Part shown: positions 22,024-33,262 of the stretch, piece after piece
Layout: each line of letters opens with the position of its first letter
Numbering within the stretch: position 1 is the stretch's first letter
NCBI GenBank assembly: GCA_016271365.2
Contig: CM028129.1
Location: forward strand, 459,620,501 to 459,684,500
DNA from: Neoceratodus forsteri
Lineage: Eukaryota > Chordata > Ceratodontiformes > Ceratodontidae
Direction of reading: 5' to 3'
Length of the DNA stretch: 64,000 bases
Notes under the pieces: generated by a model
What the model was told of the DNA's origin: nothing
Databases searched by the model: none
The model's input: only the letters and a program-made list of their open reading frames with translations
Position numbers and translations under genes: made by a program

Positions 22024-22108
22024 GCCCTCGGGTCGCACCTGGAAACAAGCCGTGGCTCAGTGTGCCTCTCCCGGTCACAAACTTTCAAATAAATAAATAG
22101 ATAAATGA
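22024..22108 (+). mobile_element. LINE/SINE 3' tail fragment
   Basis: GGAAACAAGCCGTGGCTCAG followed by AAATAAATAAATAGATAAAT is the plus-orientation form of the tail also found on the CORE-SINEs at 32417 and 35756 (reverse complement …CTTGTTTCCAGGTG). Only about 85 bp remain. Confidence 0.6.
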
Positions 22109-22606
22109 TATGTTCTGATTACTGTAAAATACTTTATTTTTGCATTTATTTTATTTTGTGGTAAATACAATGTGGACAGTGTAGCACTTTTAATTCATGT
22201 GAAGCAATTAGTGCCCAGTTGCCTTCAACCAGTACTTAATGTTTAATGCCTGTTCAGTGCTAATTGTAATGTGTACATCAAAGAGTTTAAATTTTGCAAA
22301 AATATTTTGACAGTAAATATTTCCACTTTTAAATTTATACTCAGATGCTAATTGTTGTATTATAGTGTATATTGTTATAATATTTTATTGTATTTTTCTT
22401 TTGATGTAGAACCTCTGTAAAAGAGCATCAGGCTCAAAAGTATTGTAATCTGAAAACAAATAAGTTGTTTTATCTTACTAATAACAAGGCAAGCATGTCT
22501 GCAACATACTGTAGTTTACGGATGGTGTTCAGTGATGGTCTGAGTTGTTTGGGTGATTCAGGTAGAAACATAGCACAGTAACAGTAATTTAAAGTCAGAA
22601 TGGACT
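22109..22606. other. AT-rich sequence without recognisable feature
   Basis: Nothing supports a gene or a known repeat. GTAGAAACATAG at about 22562 recalls the CR1 3' end but is too short to call. Confidence 0.4.
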
Positions 22607-22960
22607 CTAGGGCCCAGATATTCAAAAGGGTTGCGCATGGCGCAACAGTGCCCACTGGTGCGCCCTGGCGCGATATTCAAAAGGGAAAAGTGCACGGCAC
22701 AAATCCTGATGTGCCGGAGCGCATCAGTAATGTATGCAGGCGCAGGTAGGGGTGGCGTGCCCATGCATACTCTGCACAGCCCGATATTCAGCTGGGGATG
22801 TGCAGAGCCATGCATGTGCAACCCCTACCTACGCCAGCACAAATCTGATCCAAAAAGAAAAGGAACAAGGGATGGCCACCCACAGGTGAGCTGCCACATT
22901 GCAGGGTGCAACACGACAGCTGCCACCTGTGGGAGGCCACCCGAGCTCCAGCCGCACCTG

Positions 22961-23325
22961 GTGGCACCCCCCACATGCCCGATTGTGGGCATCTGTAACA
23001 ATAAAATAAGAATTCCGTCCTATATCCCTGGTGGTCCAGTGGACTGCTATCTGCCCGATCGCGGGCATTTGTATAAAGAAATAAGAAATAATTCCAATCT
23101 CCCTGGTGGTTCAGTGGACCGCTGTCTGCCTGATCGCGGGCATTTGTATAAAGAAATAAGAAATAATTCCAATCTCCCTGGTGGTCCAGTGGACCGCTGT
23201 CTGCCCAATCTCAGGCATTTGTATAAAGAAATAAAAAATAATTCCAATCTCCCTTATGGTCCAGTGGATCGCTATCTGCTCGATCACGGGCATCTGTATA
23301 TAAAAATCAATAAGTCCAATATCCC
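22961..23325. repeat. left arm: tandem ~75-bp repeats
   Basis: Units start at 23026, 23101, 23176, 23251 and 23323 (lengths 75, 75, 75, 72), each beginning CCCTGGTGGTCCAGTGGA. A shorter unit precedes them. The period is a multiple of three, so a repeated 25-residue frame (GGPVDRCLPDRGHLYKEI) stays open. This looks like a by-product of the repeat, not a gene. Confidence 0.92.
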
Positions 23326-23739
23326 TGGTGGTCTAGCGGTACCCCCCTCCCCACCTGCCCACTGAGCCCCACCGCCCTGCCCCTCCCCGGTCAGCCGGCA
23401 GCACCCCACCCACCTGCCGCCCTGCCGCCCGCCAGCTGACACGTCGATGGGGCTGTATGCCCATTGGTTCACGAGTGTGAGGCCAATGGGCGTGCAACCT
23501 TACTGCTTACACATTCCAGATATGATTCATTCACATATCTGGAATGTGAAATACGGAAGCTGCATGCCCGATAGCTCAAGCTGTGAACCAATGGCATACA
23601 ACTACCACAAGTGTCAGTTGGCGAAGCGGTGAGGGCGGCAGGTGGGTAGGATGCTGCCGCCCGCTGGCTGACCCGGGGGAGCGGGGCAGTGGGGCTCAGT
23701 GGGCAGGTGGGGAGGTGGCGTACCGCTAACCGACCAGGG

Positions 23740-24090
23740 GTATTGGACTTATTGATTTTTATATACAGATGCCCGCGATCAGGCAGATAGCGGTCCACTG
23801 GACCAGTAGGGATATTGGACTTATTGATTTATTTATACAGATGCCCGCAATTGGGCAGATAGCGGTCCACTGGACCACCAGGGAGATTAGAATTATTTTT
23901 TATTTCTTTATACAAATGCCCATAATCAGGCAGACAGCAGTCCACTGGACCACCAGGGAGATTGGAATTATTTCTTACTTCTCTATACAAATGCCCGCGA
24001 TCGGGCAGACAGTGGTCCACTGGATCACCAGGGAGATTGGAATTATTTCTTATTTCTTTATACAAATGCCCGCGATCGGGCTGTGGAGCA
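23740..24090. repeat. right arm: tandem ~75-bp repeats, inverted
   Basis: Five units in the opposite orientation (GTCCACTGGACCACCAGGGA … GATGCCCGCGATCGGGCAG). Each would pair with the left arm to form a hairpin of about 350 bp of stem around a ~400-bp loop. Frames stay open here too for the same reason. Confidence 0.92.
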
Positions 24091-24512
24091 CATTGCCGGC
24101 TGCAGGGGGCATCGGTCCCCGACGGCTGCTGCCTGGCAGGGTGCCAGGCGCAAGTCGTCGGAGATCGGCGCACCTGCATGCAAATGGAGCCATAATGACA
24201 TACAAATGGCCTCATTTGCACATTGCATACATTATGGCCCCATCTGCATGTCAAGTTTTTAATATCGCAATTGCTGTGTATAGCGCAATGGAACTTGCGC
24301 TAGCGCATCCCCATGCTCCACTCTGGCCACTTGCGTTGGCGCAGTGTCACTGCGCTGTGCACACTGCGGGTGGCCACGGTGCGATATTCAACGATGCTGT
24401 GCCATGGCACAGCTCTGTTGAATATTGCCCAGTCCACAACCCTGCGCAGCTAAGTTGAGCTGCGCCCAAGCTTGCGCCACAGCCTGGCACAGTTTGAATA
24501 TCTGGGCCTCTG

Positions 24513-25296
24513 TGTTTCATGTCGGCCCTACTGCTTCGTATGTAAGTCTCAAGGTGTACCTTTTAATAGGTACTTCATAGAGGTGTCACAAGAAGGTCAG
24601 CATGACTTATATTCAGAGCATCTTGTAGTACTTTCACAATCACTGGCCTACCACAATGAAAATAATAAAGTGACACTACACAATGCATAGTGAGTTTTAA
24701 CATTCTTTTTATCAGTGAATATATTTATCTTGAAGAAATACTGACAGTAGGTCTGGTGAATGCAGTACTAATGTGTAACTGAACAGCAGAGTTTTTTGAT
24801 ATATTGAGTTATGTCTTGCCTTGTGAAACGTAATCAAAGTTATCCAACTAAGTATTGGTGCCTTCCCCACCCACAGGTGAGTCCTGACAGCCAAAGTATG
24901 AGGATTAATGATGTTGTACACCCCTTCACAATTGGTGTCCCTAGGTGGCTTCCTAATTTGGCTATCCTAAAGCCAGCCCCAGTTAGGTGAGCAATTTCTA
25001 AGATTTAAGGTCTATCAATCTATTTAATTACATGCCAAAAGTTGTACGTAAGAAGGTCACCATGGCCAGGATTCAAATTTACATTTCTATGGTGACCAGC
25101 TCATCTTTTACAGCTGAAAGAAGTGAGACAATAAGGGAACTTCCTTATAAACATTTTTTGAACTATAAAGGATGAGAGACTTGGTGAAGTATTGTGTTAT
25201 CTGAATTTGCCTTTCAGTATACTGAATCAGTATGAAAACCTCTGCCAATATAAATAATATAGTCTAAATTTCAGTGTCAAGTACATTTCATTATTA
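24513..25296. other. unassigned sequence
   Basis: No coding signal, RNA gene or repeat I can name. It is ordinary AT-rich DNA between the fold-back MITE and the tail of the next LINE. Confidence 0.4.
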
Positions 25297-25919
25297 ATTT
25301 CCATTTATTTATTTATTTTATTTATTTATTCTAGTATTACAAGTACCTTTGAGCCAAGGCTGTTTTACAAAGGTTCCAAGTCAGAAATAACAAACAACAA
25401 GGAAGCAACAGTGAAATAAACAGTAAACAATTCATGTACAACAGTGCTATTGAAAGGGGTCAATTATAGGAAGAGTAAGGTGTAGAGGAGGAGGAGAAGT
25501 GTAGGTAGTTAACAGTAGTTAACAGAGGCAGCTATACTAAAATGATGAACACAGCTAGGACGCATGTGCCCACAAGGAATAGGTATGGTCAGGCGCCCGG
25601 GGGTGGCAGAAAAACAGGGATGAGAGGAGAGGGGGAGGATGAAGATGCAGCTGGAGGCATTTGTCAAAAAATAAATGGGAAGGAGTGATAGAAGAGAAAA
25701 AGGGGGCAAGGTGAGGGGGGAAATAAGTGCTATAATGGGGCAAGGAGAGACTAATGAGGTGGTATAAAGACCTGAGATTTGAAGTGGCGCCTCAGGATCT
25801 GGGGGGAGGGGGACTGGGGGGCCTGTGGTTAAGCAGTATATAAGTTAGGATTAAAGCTGTGTAGGTCATCATCTAGGAGAGGCAGTCACAGGAGCTAGAA
25901 GCAGTAAGATGGGCCTGGA

Positions 25920-27978
25920 GCCTGGTTTGGAACAGACCTAGTGTTGAGGCAGAGGAGATGGTGTGGCCAAGACCATTCATCCATAGAGGAGCCCTATAGG
26001 TGAAGAAGCATTGGCCCTGCATATTTCAACAGTGAGGAACTTGTAGAATCTGGGTTGTTGAGCTCCTGGTGTTCTGTCGGTTGGTGTTTTGATGTAACAA
26101 GGCAGTAACACTGGGGTGTGTGAGGCCAAGGTTGATTTTTCCTGCCATAGCATGTGTGAGATACTTTATACGGTTGTAGAGTTGGAGCCATCTGGATTGT
26201 TCATAAAGGGCACAGGTGTGGGTGAGGTGGTGGGCACCAGTTGTGAGTCAGCATGCTTTGTTAAGTGCAGTTGTCATATGTCGAAGGGCAGATGTCATGG
26301 CGGAGCCATAGATAATGAGGCCATAATCAATAATTGACACCACAGAGCTCTGGACAGCAATCTTCAGGGCCTCTGGGGTGAGGTGCTGCCTGTACTTGTA
26401 GAGTAATCCAAGGCATGTGCTGGCAGCTTTAGCCATACTGTCTATGTGAGCCATATAGGAGAGATTGGGGTCAAGCAGAATCCCTAGGTATTTAAAAGAA
26501 TAAACTTGTTCGAGGACAGTCCCCTGCTTGGTGGAGATGGCAAGGGGGTGTTGCTTGTAATGGTTATGTGAACTGCAGAATAGCTATGACTTGGTTTTCT
26601 TGTGATTGAAGACTAGTTTATGATTGGAGAATCATGTTTCAACGGCACTTAATCCGAGTTGGAGGCTTTGTTGTAGTGGTGAAAGGTCCTTGTGCATAGA
26701 AAAGACAACAGTATCATCCGCATCCAGGATGATTTGTTCCAAGCAGGATTGTGGTAGGGAGTTTAAAAAGAGGCTGAAAAGGAGAGGGCCCAGTATGGAC
26801 CCCTGAGGTACTCTGGAGTGGACAGGCAAAGTGTCCGAGATAGCACTGGCAACTTTTATTCTTTGAGAGCGGTTGTCAAGGTAGCTTCTGAACCAGCTGG
26901 CTGAGACCAGTGCAAGGCCAGCAAGGACTAGCTGGTCATACAGCAGTCAATGATGGACCGTGTCAAATGTCTTCAAGAGGTCGATGAAGACAGCCCCAGT
27001 AAGAAGTCCTTTATCAAGGGAACTATGCACTAAATTCAAGCAGGGCGGTGGTGGTACTATGCCCTTTTCTAAAATCATGCTGTTGTGTGCACAGAATATT
27101 ATATTTGTCCAAATAATCAGTGAGCTGGTCCACAACAATACGCTCTAGGGCCTTGGATAGTGGTGGCAATATGGAGATCGGGCAGTAGTTAGAGTGGCAG
27201 GTCTTATCCCCAGTTTTGTGGACCAGGGTCGCAGAGGCAGTTTTCCATATTTCAGGGAATGTACTGGTGTGTAGAGAGAGAGAGAGAGATTAAGAATTTT
27301 AGTTAGGGGACTGAGGACCTCGTCAAGTGTAAGTGATAGCAGCTTAAGGTCCAGGGTGTCACTGCTGATTCTGGAAGTGGAGATGGCTGAGGCAATGTGG
27401 TGGCAAGCTTCATTCATCTTAACCTCCCTGAAGTAAAAATGTGGGTGGTTTGACAGAGTGCAGGGTGTGTTAGAGGGGGTGTGACTAACTGTGAAGAAAT
27501 CAGGTGGTAGAACAGTACTGAGGTCAGTAAAAGCTGTATTAAATGTATTTGCAATGGCCAAGAGATCAAGGGTAGTGGACCCTTCAAAAATTAACATGGC
27601 CAGAGGGGACTTTGATTGTTTCCCAGTAATGTCCTTGATATTGTCCCAGAAAGCATGACCATTTGCCCAGGTTTTGGTGAGGACGTCCTTATAATATGAG
27701 CTTTTCGTGAGATGAATGGATTTTGTGCAGGCATTACGGGCATGTTTGCATTTTTGGATGTCAGATTGTTTCCCTGTGGCTTTAACCACTGCCCACAGAT
27801 GGTCCCTAGGTTTCAGCTGGGAAAGGAGCTCCGAAGTTATCCAAGGGTTACAGAGGACTTTTGTTTTCCATTTTTTTGAAGGAGTGAAGAGGTCACAGGC
27901 CTTATTGAAGGCGGTGATGAAATAGCCGAGGGCTAGGTTAACATCCGTTGCCTTGTAGATGGGCAGCCAGTCTTGCAA
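25920..27978 (-). pseudogene. LINE ORF2: linker, reverse transcriptase and C-terminus
   Basis: In order along the minus strand: the linker WKTKVLCNPWITSELLSQLK and SYYKDVLTKTWANGHAFWDN; RT motifs AVFIDLLKTFDTVHH, HSRVPQGSILGPLLFSLFLN and ILDADDTVVFSMH; then GLLYKYRQHLTPEALKIAV and SIIDYGLIIYGSA. The active site reads DADD where YADD is expected (first residue changed, both catalytic Asp kept). Several frame breaks, for example near 27145 and 26830. Confidence 0.85.
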
Positions 27979-27984
27979 GGATAG

Positions 27985-28676
27985 CTATTGTTTGAGATGG
28001 GTAAGTTGACCATGGGGGAGGACTCTGCTGGTAATGATTATAGGGGGTGGCTTTAGAAAAGTATTAGACCATTCACATATAACCGGGGAGTAGTCACTGA
28101 GAGAGTCTGGGAGAATGGAGGTACGAAAGATCCTGGTAGGGTGACTGGTGAGAACCCAGTCCAACAGGTTACTGGTGCCAGTTTTGTAATTTATCCAAGT
28201 TGGTATGGTGACCACTTGTAAGATGTTGGCAGCTGCAAGGGCATCTTTATGAGTGTAGACATCAGATGCGAGCCAGTTCATATTGAAATCACCAAGCAGA
28301 ATGTGTTCAGAGCCAGGAGGTTGGGAGCTGACGAAGTTAAGAACTTTTTTGATGCCAAGATCTTGATCTTGAGGTGGAGTATATACAGAGATGATGATGA
28401 GGGCTTTTTGATTGGGACCTAGAAGAATTTTAATGGGTAGAAGCTGGGCCAAGGAGGCAGGGACGGGGTTGGAACAAGGTGCCCCAGGAGATTATCCTTA
28501 ATGTTGATGGCACAGCACCCTCCCCTTTTAGAGGCACGGTCCAGGCTGAAAACATTGTAGCCCTGTAAGGTAATTGCCAGATCAGGAACTTTTGGTGTCA
28601 GCCATGTTTCAATCTTTGTTAAGCCATCTATACTAGGGAAATGTAGCCTATGAGAATAAAATGACTCATAAAGCAA
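27985..28676 (-). pseudogene. LINE ORF2 endonuclease domain
   Basis: It would nick the target DNA. Motifs: IETWLTPKVPDLAITLQGYN (catalytic Glu in ETW), SLDRASKRGGCCAI, IISVYTPPQDQDL, LLGDFNMNW, LLDWVLTSHPTRIF and SDYSPVICEW near the end. The catalytic residues of the family are present, but the domain is split by a frameshift near 28440 and lacks its first part. Confidence 0.88.
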
Positions 28677-28680
28677 AAGT

Positions 28681-28851
28681 AAACATTATCATAACTTTTT
28701 CATATGCAATGTCATAAAAGGGAAATACAGATGCTTATTTTTAGCAATATGACAGTGAAAAAAATACAACCCTCCCAAAATAAGAAATCAACCACAGTCC
28801 ATTTAGTCTGAACCTATAATTCTAAATCCATTAATAGTTGCTACCTTATTA
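28681..28851. other. unassigned AT-rich spacer
   Basis: No feature seen. Confidence 0.35.
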
Positions 28852-29238
28852 TCAAAAATTGGATGAGCTTTTATAGGCATTATAAAAGCTTAGGTAACAA
28901 TTTAAGTGTCTTGACTGGAGTCTACTGTAATGCAGATGGAATGCAGAGTTTGTTTCAGATGTGGAGGTTTTAGTAGAAATAACTGGTGGTATTTTGATCA
29001 GGGTAACTTTAGCATTAGAACCTGAGATGATATCCATGCCCACTTTCACAGATTCCTGAGAGCACTCAGAATCAGATTTCAACTCCTTTTCATCTGCCTT
29101 AGCAGATTGAAGTTGCCTGATACATGCTTTTATGTGTTCTTCTTCAAAAAATATTTTAGATTTTTCCTTTATGGTAATCCTTGATTTATACTTTGTAATG
29201 AACAGATAATTCACCTCTGATGTTCTCAACTTGTTCAC
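28852..29238 (-). CDS. unrecognised 128-codon open frame
   Basis: The minus-strand frame reads VNYLFITKYKSRITIKEKSK, IFFEEEHIKACIRQLQSAKA, then a Ser/Glu-rich part and VTLIKIPPVISTKTSTSETN. Its composition (charged helix, then Ser/Thr) looks more protein-like than the shadow frames nearby, and it does not match the flanking LINE or CR1 proteins. It could be a remnant host exon, a piece of an unknown mobile element, or chance. I assign no function. It lies between the long LINE and CR1 copy 2. Confidence 0.22.
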   Translation of the reverse strand: MNKLRTSEVNYLFITKYKSRITIKEKSKIFFEEEHIKACIRQLQSAKADEKELKSDSECSQESVKVGMDIISGSNAKVTLIKIPPVISTKTSTSETNSAFHLHYSRLQSRHLNCYLSFYNAYKSSSNF

Positions 29239-29295
29239 TATAATTTAACAATGTACAGTACGTCTATGTTTCTGTGTGGCAAGTATGATGTACAG

Positions 29296-30625
29296 GTAAC
29301 ATAGAAAAACAGAAACATAGAATTTGACAGCAGATAAGGATCACTTGGCCCACCTAGTCTGTCCATTTCCCTTCCTAATGGATACACTGCAGTTAACCAG
29401 CAGCCTACTTCCTCCTACCCCCCACCAGAATTGCCTTATGGCTGTCCCATGCATTCTTGAATTCTTCCACTGTTTTGGACTCCACGACCTCCTCAGGAAG
29501 GCTGTTCCATGCATTCACAACCCTCTCCATGAAAAAATAGTTCCTCACATTACCCCTGAGCTGTCCACCCTCTATCTTCAAATTGTGCCCCCTTGTTCTT
29601 GCTCATCTCTTTTTCTGAAAGATGCTACCCTCTTGGACTTTGTTGATTTCCGTGAGGTACTTAAAAGTTTCTATCATGTCCCCCCTCTCCCTCCTTTCCT
29701 CAAGGGTATACATATTAAGCTTCTTTAGTCTCTCTTCATATGTCTTCTGGTGCAGACCCTGCACCATTTTAGTTACCCTTCTCTGGACAGCCTCCATCCT
29801 GTCTATGTCCTTGCGGAAATGAGGTCTCCAGAACTGTACACAGTACTCCAGATGGGGTCTCACCAACTGTCTGTACAGAGGATAACAACTTCCTGTGTTC
29901 TACTGGTGATGCCTCTCCACACATCCCAGTATCCCCAGCCTCCTTACTGCCTTCTCACAGTGCTTGCCCACCTTTAGGTCATCTGATATGACTACCCCCA
30001 GGTACCTTTCCCTTTCTGTTGTTGTTAGTATCTCACGCCCATTGTGTACTCTTCCCCTGGGTTTTTGTTTCCCAGGTGCATTACTTTGCACTTCTTTGCA
30101 TTGAATCTAAGCTGCCATACATTTGACTATTCCTCCAGCCTTGCAAAGTCCCTTCTCATCCTTTCCACCCCACCTTGTGTATCAACCCTGTTGCAGATCT
30201 TTGTGTTGTCTGCAAAGAGACATACTTTTCCTTCCAGTTCCTCTGCAATGTCACTTATAAAGACATTAAAGAGGACCGGTCCCAGTACTGAACCCTGTGG
30301 TACCCCACTAGTAACCTCTCTTTTTTCAGAGTGGACTCCATTTACTATTACCCTCTGCTTCCTGTTGCCCAGCCAATGTTTTACCCAGGCTACCACCTTG
30401 GGACCCACTCCAAGGCTGGCTAACTTGTATATTAATTTCTTGTGTGGGACTGTGTCAAATGCCTTGCTAAAGTCTAGGTAGGCCATGTCCACAGCCCCTC
30501 CCTGGTCTACTACTTTGGTCATCCAGTCAAAGAAATCCATTAGATTCATCTGATAGGACCTTCCCACAGTGAATCCATGCTGGGTAGGTAAATACTTTTG
30601 AATTCTTGAAATTATATGCACCCTT
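29296..30625 (-). mobile_element. CR1 LINE copy 2 (5' truncated)
   Basis: It ends on the minus strand at the shared CR1 3' end (plus-strand AGAAACATAGAATTTGACAG at about 29310). The coding part runs from TQHGFTVGRSYQMN in the RT palm to the C-terminus. It is close to copy 4 and to copy 1 in protein sequence, so these belong to one family. Confidence 0.93.
29600..30621 (-). pseudogene. CR1 ORF2 fragment
   Basis: RT motifs DMAYLDFSKAFDTVPHKKLI, VPQGSVLGPVLFNVFISDIA and KVCLFADNTKICN, then VRPHLEYCVQFWRPH and VQRRVTKMVQGLHQKTYEER. The active site reads FADN instead of FADD, so a catalytic Asp is lost. Frameshifts occur near 30127 and 29866-29900. Confidence 0.88.
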
Positions 30626-30704
30626 CATACATACAGCTTCTAAGATCAACTCCAAACCTAAAAGAGTGGCGAACTGAACCATGATTGTAGGTGTCTTATG
30701 TGTC

Positions 30705-31080
30705 AAAGTTTTATTTATTTATTTATGGAAATGGTTCAACCAGGAAGGCACACTGAACAACAAGTTGTTTGTCTCCCGGTGTGATCGGGGGTTACTTCAG
30801 GATAAGAAAAAATATAAAAGTATACAAATAATAGAGTGAGTACCGGTACATGCAAAATTGCAGTAACAATGGAACATACAGTCAAAATAAAACACGATTG
30901 GTAAGCAGTACAGACAATGCAAGAAACAAATGAAATAAAGCAGTGGATAGTCAAGAGATCATGATGTGATAATACCAACAGGTCAATAATGCAACAGTAC
31001 AAAACATTAGTGCAATCAAGTTTCAAGTGTTAATCACAAGAGCAGCAAACCAAGTGCTAATAAGGCAGTAGGCAATCATC
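30705..31080 (-). mobile_element. LINE 3'-end fragment
   Basis: TTTATTTATTTATTTATGG followed by TTCAACCAGGAAGGCACACT on the plus strand is a LINE 3' end in minus orientation. The CORE-SINEs at 32417 and 35756 carry nearly the same tail (TTTAACCAGGAAAGGCACAC), which suggests that this LINE type mobilised them. Further inside it is A-rich and non-coding. Confidence 0.6.
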
Positions 31081-32164
31081 CTAGAATGAAAAAGGGAGGG
31101 AGGTAGCTAAGGAGAGTTATAGGAGGAAGAGGGGGAAGACGTAGCAATAACATGAGTTTATTGAGTTGGTATTTTGAAAGCTCGGATAATATTAGGGCAA
31201 TAAGAGTCAGTAAAATTCAATTGGTCCATCATAAACAGTTTAATCAGGTCCCAAGTATTAAATGTTGACATTTCTAACATTGAGAGAGCAACAATTCTCA
31301 GGTTAAGTGACCATTGATTGTTTTCATGTATTTCAATTTTACATGCTGTGGAAATTAAATCTCATCACAGCAGTTGAAAGAGAAGATGCTGTGTCCAATT
31401 TCAATTTCAATTCTTTATTTTCACGTTGAAGCTCTTTTATCTGTTTAGAGTGGCCATCTGTTTTGATTTAAAGTTACTGGGTTACTGTTTCAATTTTCAT
31501 AGATTTATTATCAAGTTTGCATCCATTTTTTTTTTAAAGATCGATAAACACTTGAAATTACTTATTAACTTAATAGAATCTATCATTTTCATGGTGAGCA
31601 CTGGTACATGCTTTGGGTATCTAGTTTAGGTCTTATAGAAATTGGACTTCTCCCTCCTGAAGCCACCAGTGTTGACTCATACCCTGAACCACCTGCAATA
31701 GTCTCTGTTACATTCAGCTGGGAGTCTACCAGTATTATGGACTGCATCTGTTCCAGACATCATGGGGTTTTTAACATCTTGTTCATGTTAGGTAACTCCT
31801 TCTCGCCCTCTCCCCTTTCAGAATTTGTAAGTCTGTCCAGTGACTGGCACAGAGCTGCTAAATGAAACAGCCAACTTCAGACTACTGGTAGCTTTAGATG
31901 ATACCGAAGTAAGGTAGCAGTCAAGAGGCCCCACTCACTCTTTCTTTCTGTGGCTCTTCAGTGTCTGTAGGTGAATGCTTATGTCCTTTTTTTCCCTTCT
32001 CTCTCAATTTCTTTCTGTTTATTTTTAGACAGTTTAGTTGTGTCAGTATCAGGCTCCATAAATCAACTTGTTTCAAACAGCAAAGGCGACGAAACAATCT
32101 ACTAAGTGACTTTAAATTAGCGAATGAGCAGAGCTGCAACAAACAGATGCTACTTCATTGAAGC
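31081..32164. other. unassigned sequence
   Basis: No supported gene. Short open frames on both strands show no motif. The stretch may contain the diverged 5' end of the CR1 that starts near 32165. Confidence 0.35.
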
Positions 32165-32416
32165 AAAGGGGAGGTACTACTCATTTGAGACCTCAGTCTG
32201 CAGATGTGGAATAGAGTCTTCCAGATGTGGCTTTGGTTAGGAGCACAGCCATGGTTGACTCTACATAAGGGGATTTTCTGAGGCAGCTAATCATAGAAAC
32301 TACTAAGGATGGGGTATTGCTGGACTTGGTGCTTATAAGCAGGGACAGCATTGCAAACATCACAGTTGCAGTTCCCTGGGTACCAGTGGTCACTGTACAG
32401 TGTTGTTTGACATAAG

Positions 32417-32615
32417 AGAAAGGGGAAATTGTTTAACCAGGAAAGGCACACTAAGCCGAAGCTTGTTTCCAGGTGTGACCTGGGAGCACAAGGAAGTTAA
32501 GTGACTTGCTCAGGGTCACACAGTATGCAAGTGGGCACTGTGGGATTCAAACCCAGGTCTCCAGGTTTGCAGCTCAGACCCCAAAACCTCTGCACTATAC
32601 TGCGCTGTACTGTCC
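32417..32615 (-). mobile_element. CORE-SINE (MIR-like) inside CR1 copy 3
   Basis: Read on the minus strand: a tRNA-derived head near 32580-32615, a B-box-like CTGGGTTTGAATCCCACAGT, the CORE (plus-strand AAGTTAAGTGACTTGCTCAG then GGTCACACAG) and a LINE-derived tail. ACATAAG at 32410-32416 and 32616-32622 is the target duplication. Removing the SINE and one copy restores the CR1 frame (VLFDIRTGVEVRHM), which confirms the edges. Confidence 0.93.
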
Positions 32616-33101
32616 ACATAAGGACAGGAGTAGAGGTGAGACACATGAGGACAAATATCCTGAACTTCAGGATGGTGGATTTTAAAGATGTAGTAGATTG
32701 TCTCAGAAACTGCCTTGAAGGGGACGGTGCCAAGGAGGTGTATAGGCACAGTAGGGAAAAATACAGGAGTGCATAATTGAAGCAGTCAACCTCTGCACAA
32801 AGAAAGTGAACAAAAGCGGAGAAAAAGGAGACCTTTATGGTTCTCCAAGGAAGTGGTGAGGGTGATGAAAGAAAAAACGGTGGCATTCAAGGGGTATAAG
32901 GAAACACAGAGGGAGGAGGACAGGGAGGCATATCAAGTGAAGCAAAACAAACAAGACAAGTGTCATCAAGGTGGATCAGGAAGCATAGACAAACTAGGAG
33001 GAGTAATTAAATTTGCAAGTAGCATTTTGTTATCATCAATAACAATAAAATAAAACTGTGCAAGATAGCTCATATATAGGCAGTTCAAACAAAACAAAAT
33101 C

Positions 33102-33262
33102 CTTCTTCTGAGGGTATCTCTAATTCTAAATTGCAATTTCTTTTCCTTCTCTCCAATAAAAGATTGCTGTCTTTATAGATAAATCTTCTGATGGTATCCC
33201 TAATTCTAAATTTCAATCTCATCCTCTCTTTCCAGCAAAATATTACTGTCTTTATATATAAT
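33102..33262. repeat. 80-bp direct duplication
   Basis: CTTCTGAGGGTATCTCTAAT and CTTCTGATGGTATCCCTAAT start two similar ~80-bp units that both end TGTCTTTATA. It is part of an AT-rich, non-CR1 stretch. Confidence 0.75.

Larger units (their letters stand above)
22610..24509. mobile_element. fold-back Harbinger-derived MITE
   Basis: The ends are GGGCCCAGATATTCAAA (22610) and TTTGAATATCTGGGCCT (24509), like the ends of the 14454-22002 element. CTA before and CTG after may be a decayed 3-bp duplication of the CWG kind reported for some vertebrate Harbingers. The ~150 bp at the left match the left end of the autonomous copy. The middle (23330-23740) is GC-rich and contains a CCATTGGTTCAC / GTGAACCAATGG inverted pair. 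Both flanks of the middle hold tandem ~75-bp repeats in opposite orientation. It encodes no transposase. Confidence 0.78.
25297..28680 (-). mobile_element. long LINE (CR1/Rex1-like group), nearly whole ORF2
   Basis: The minus strand carries the end of a TTTA-rich tail (about 25297-25335), an ORF2 C-terminus (APLWMNGLGHTISSASTLG, then FQTRLQAHL), RT and an apurinic-type endonuclease whose N-terminus is cut near 28680. The C-terminal style matches the first LINE of the window (395-2506), so both probably belong to one clade. Many frameshifts. The exact family needs a library comparison. Confidence 0.85.

Noticed and set aside
21212..22078. 233-codon plus-strand and 214-codon minus-strand frames
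   Set aside because: Both are strongly biased (Cys-Val-Pro or His-Arg-Gln) and lie in the non-coding 3' part of the Harbinger element.
22631..23365. 244-codon plus-strand frame with repeated PVDRCLPDRGHLYKEIRNNS
   Set aside because: It is open because the repeat unit is 75 bp. The same holds on the other strand and in the inverted arm, so I take it as a repeat effect, not a gene.
23026..24090. CRISPR-like array
   Set aside because: The ~75-bp units are directly adjacent without unique spacers and lie in two inverted arms of a transposon.
32417..32615. functional tRNA gene
   Set aside because: The B-box-like sequence belongs to the tRNA-derived head of a CORE-SINE, and no cloverleaf can be completed.
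32501..32776. plus-strand frame of 91 codons as a separate gene
   Set aside because: It starts inside the SINE and continues into CR1; only the CR1 part is meaningful.
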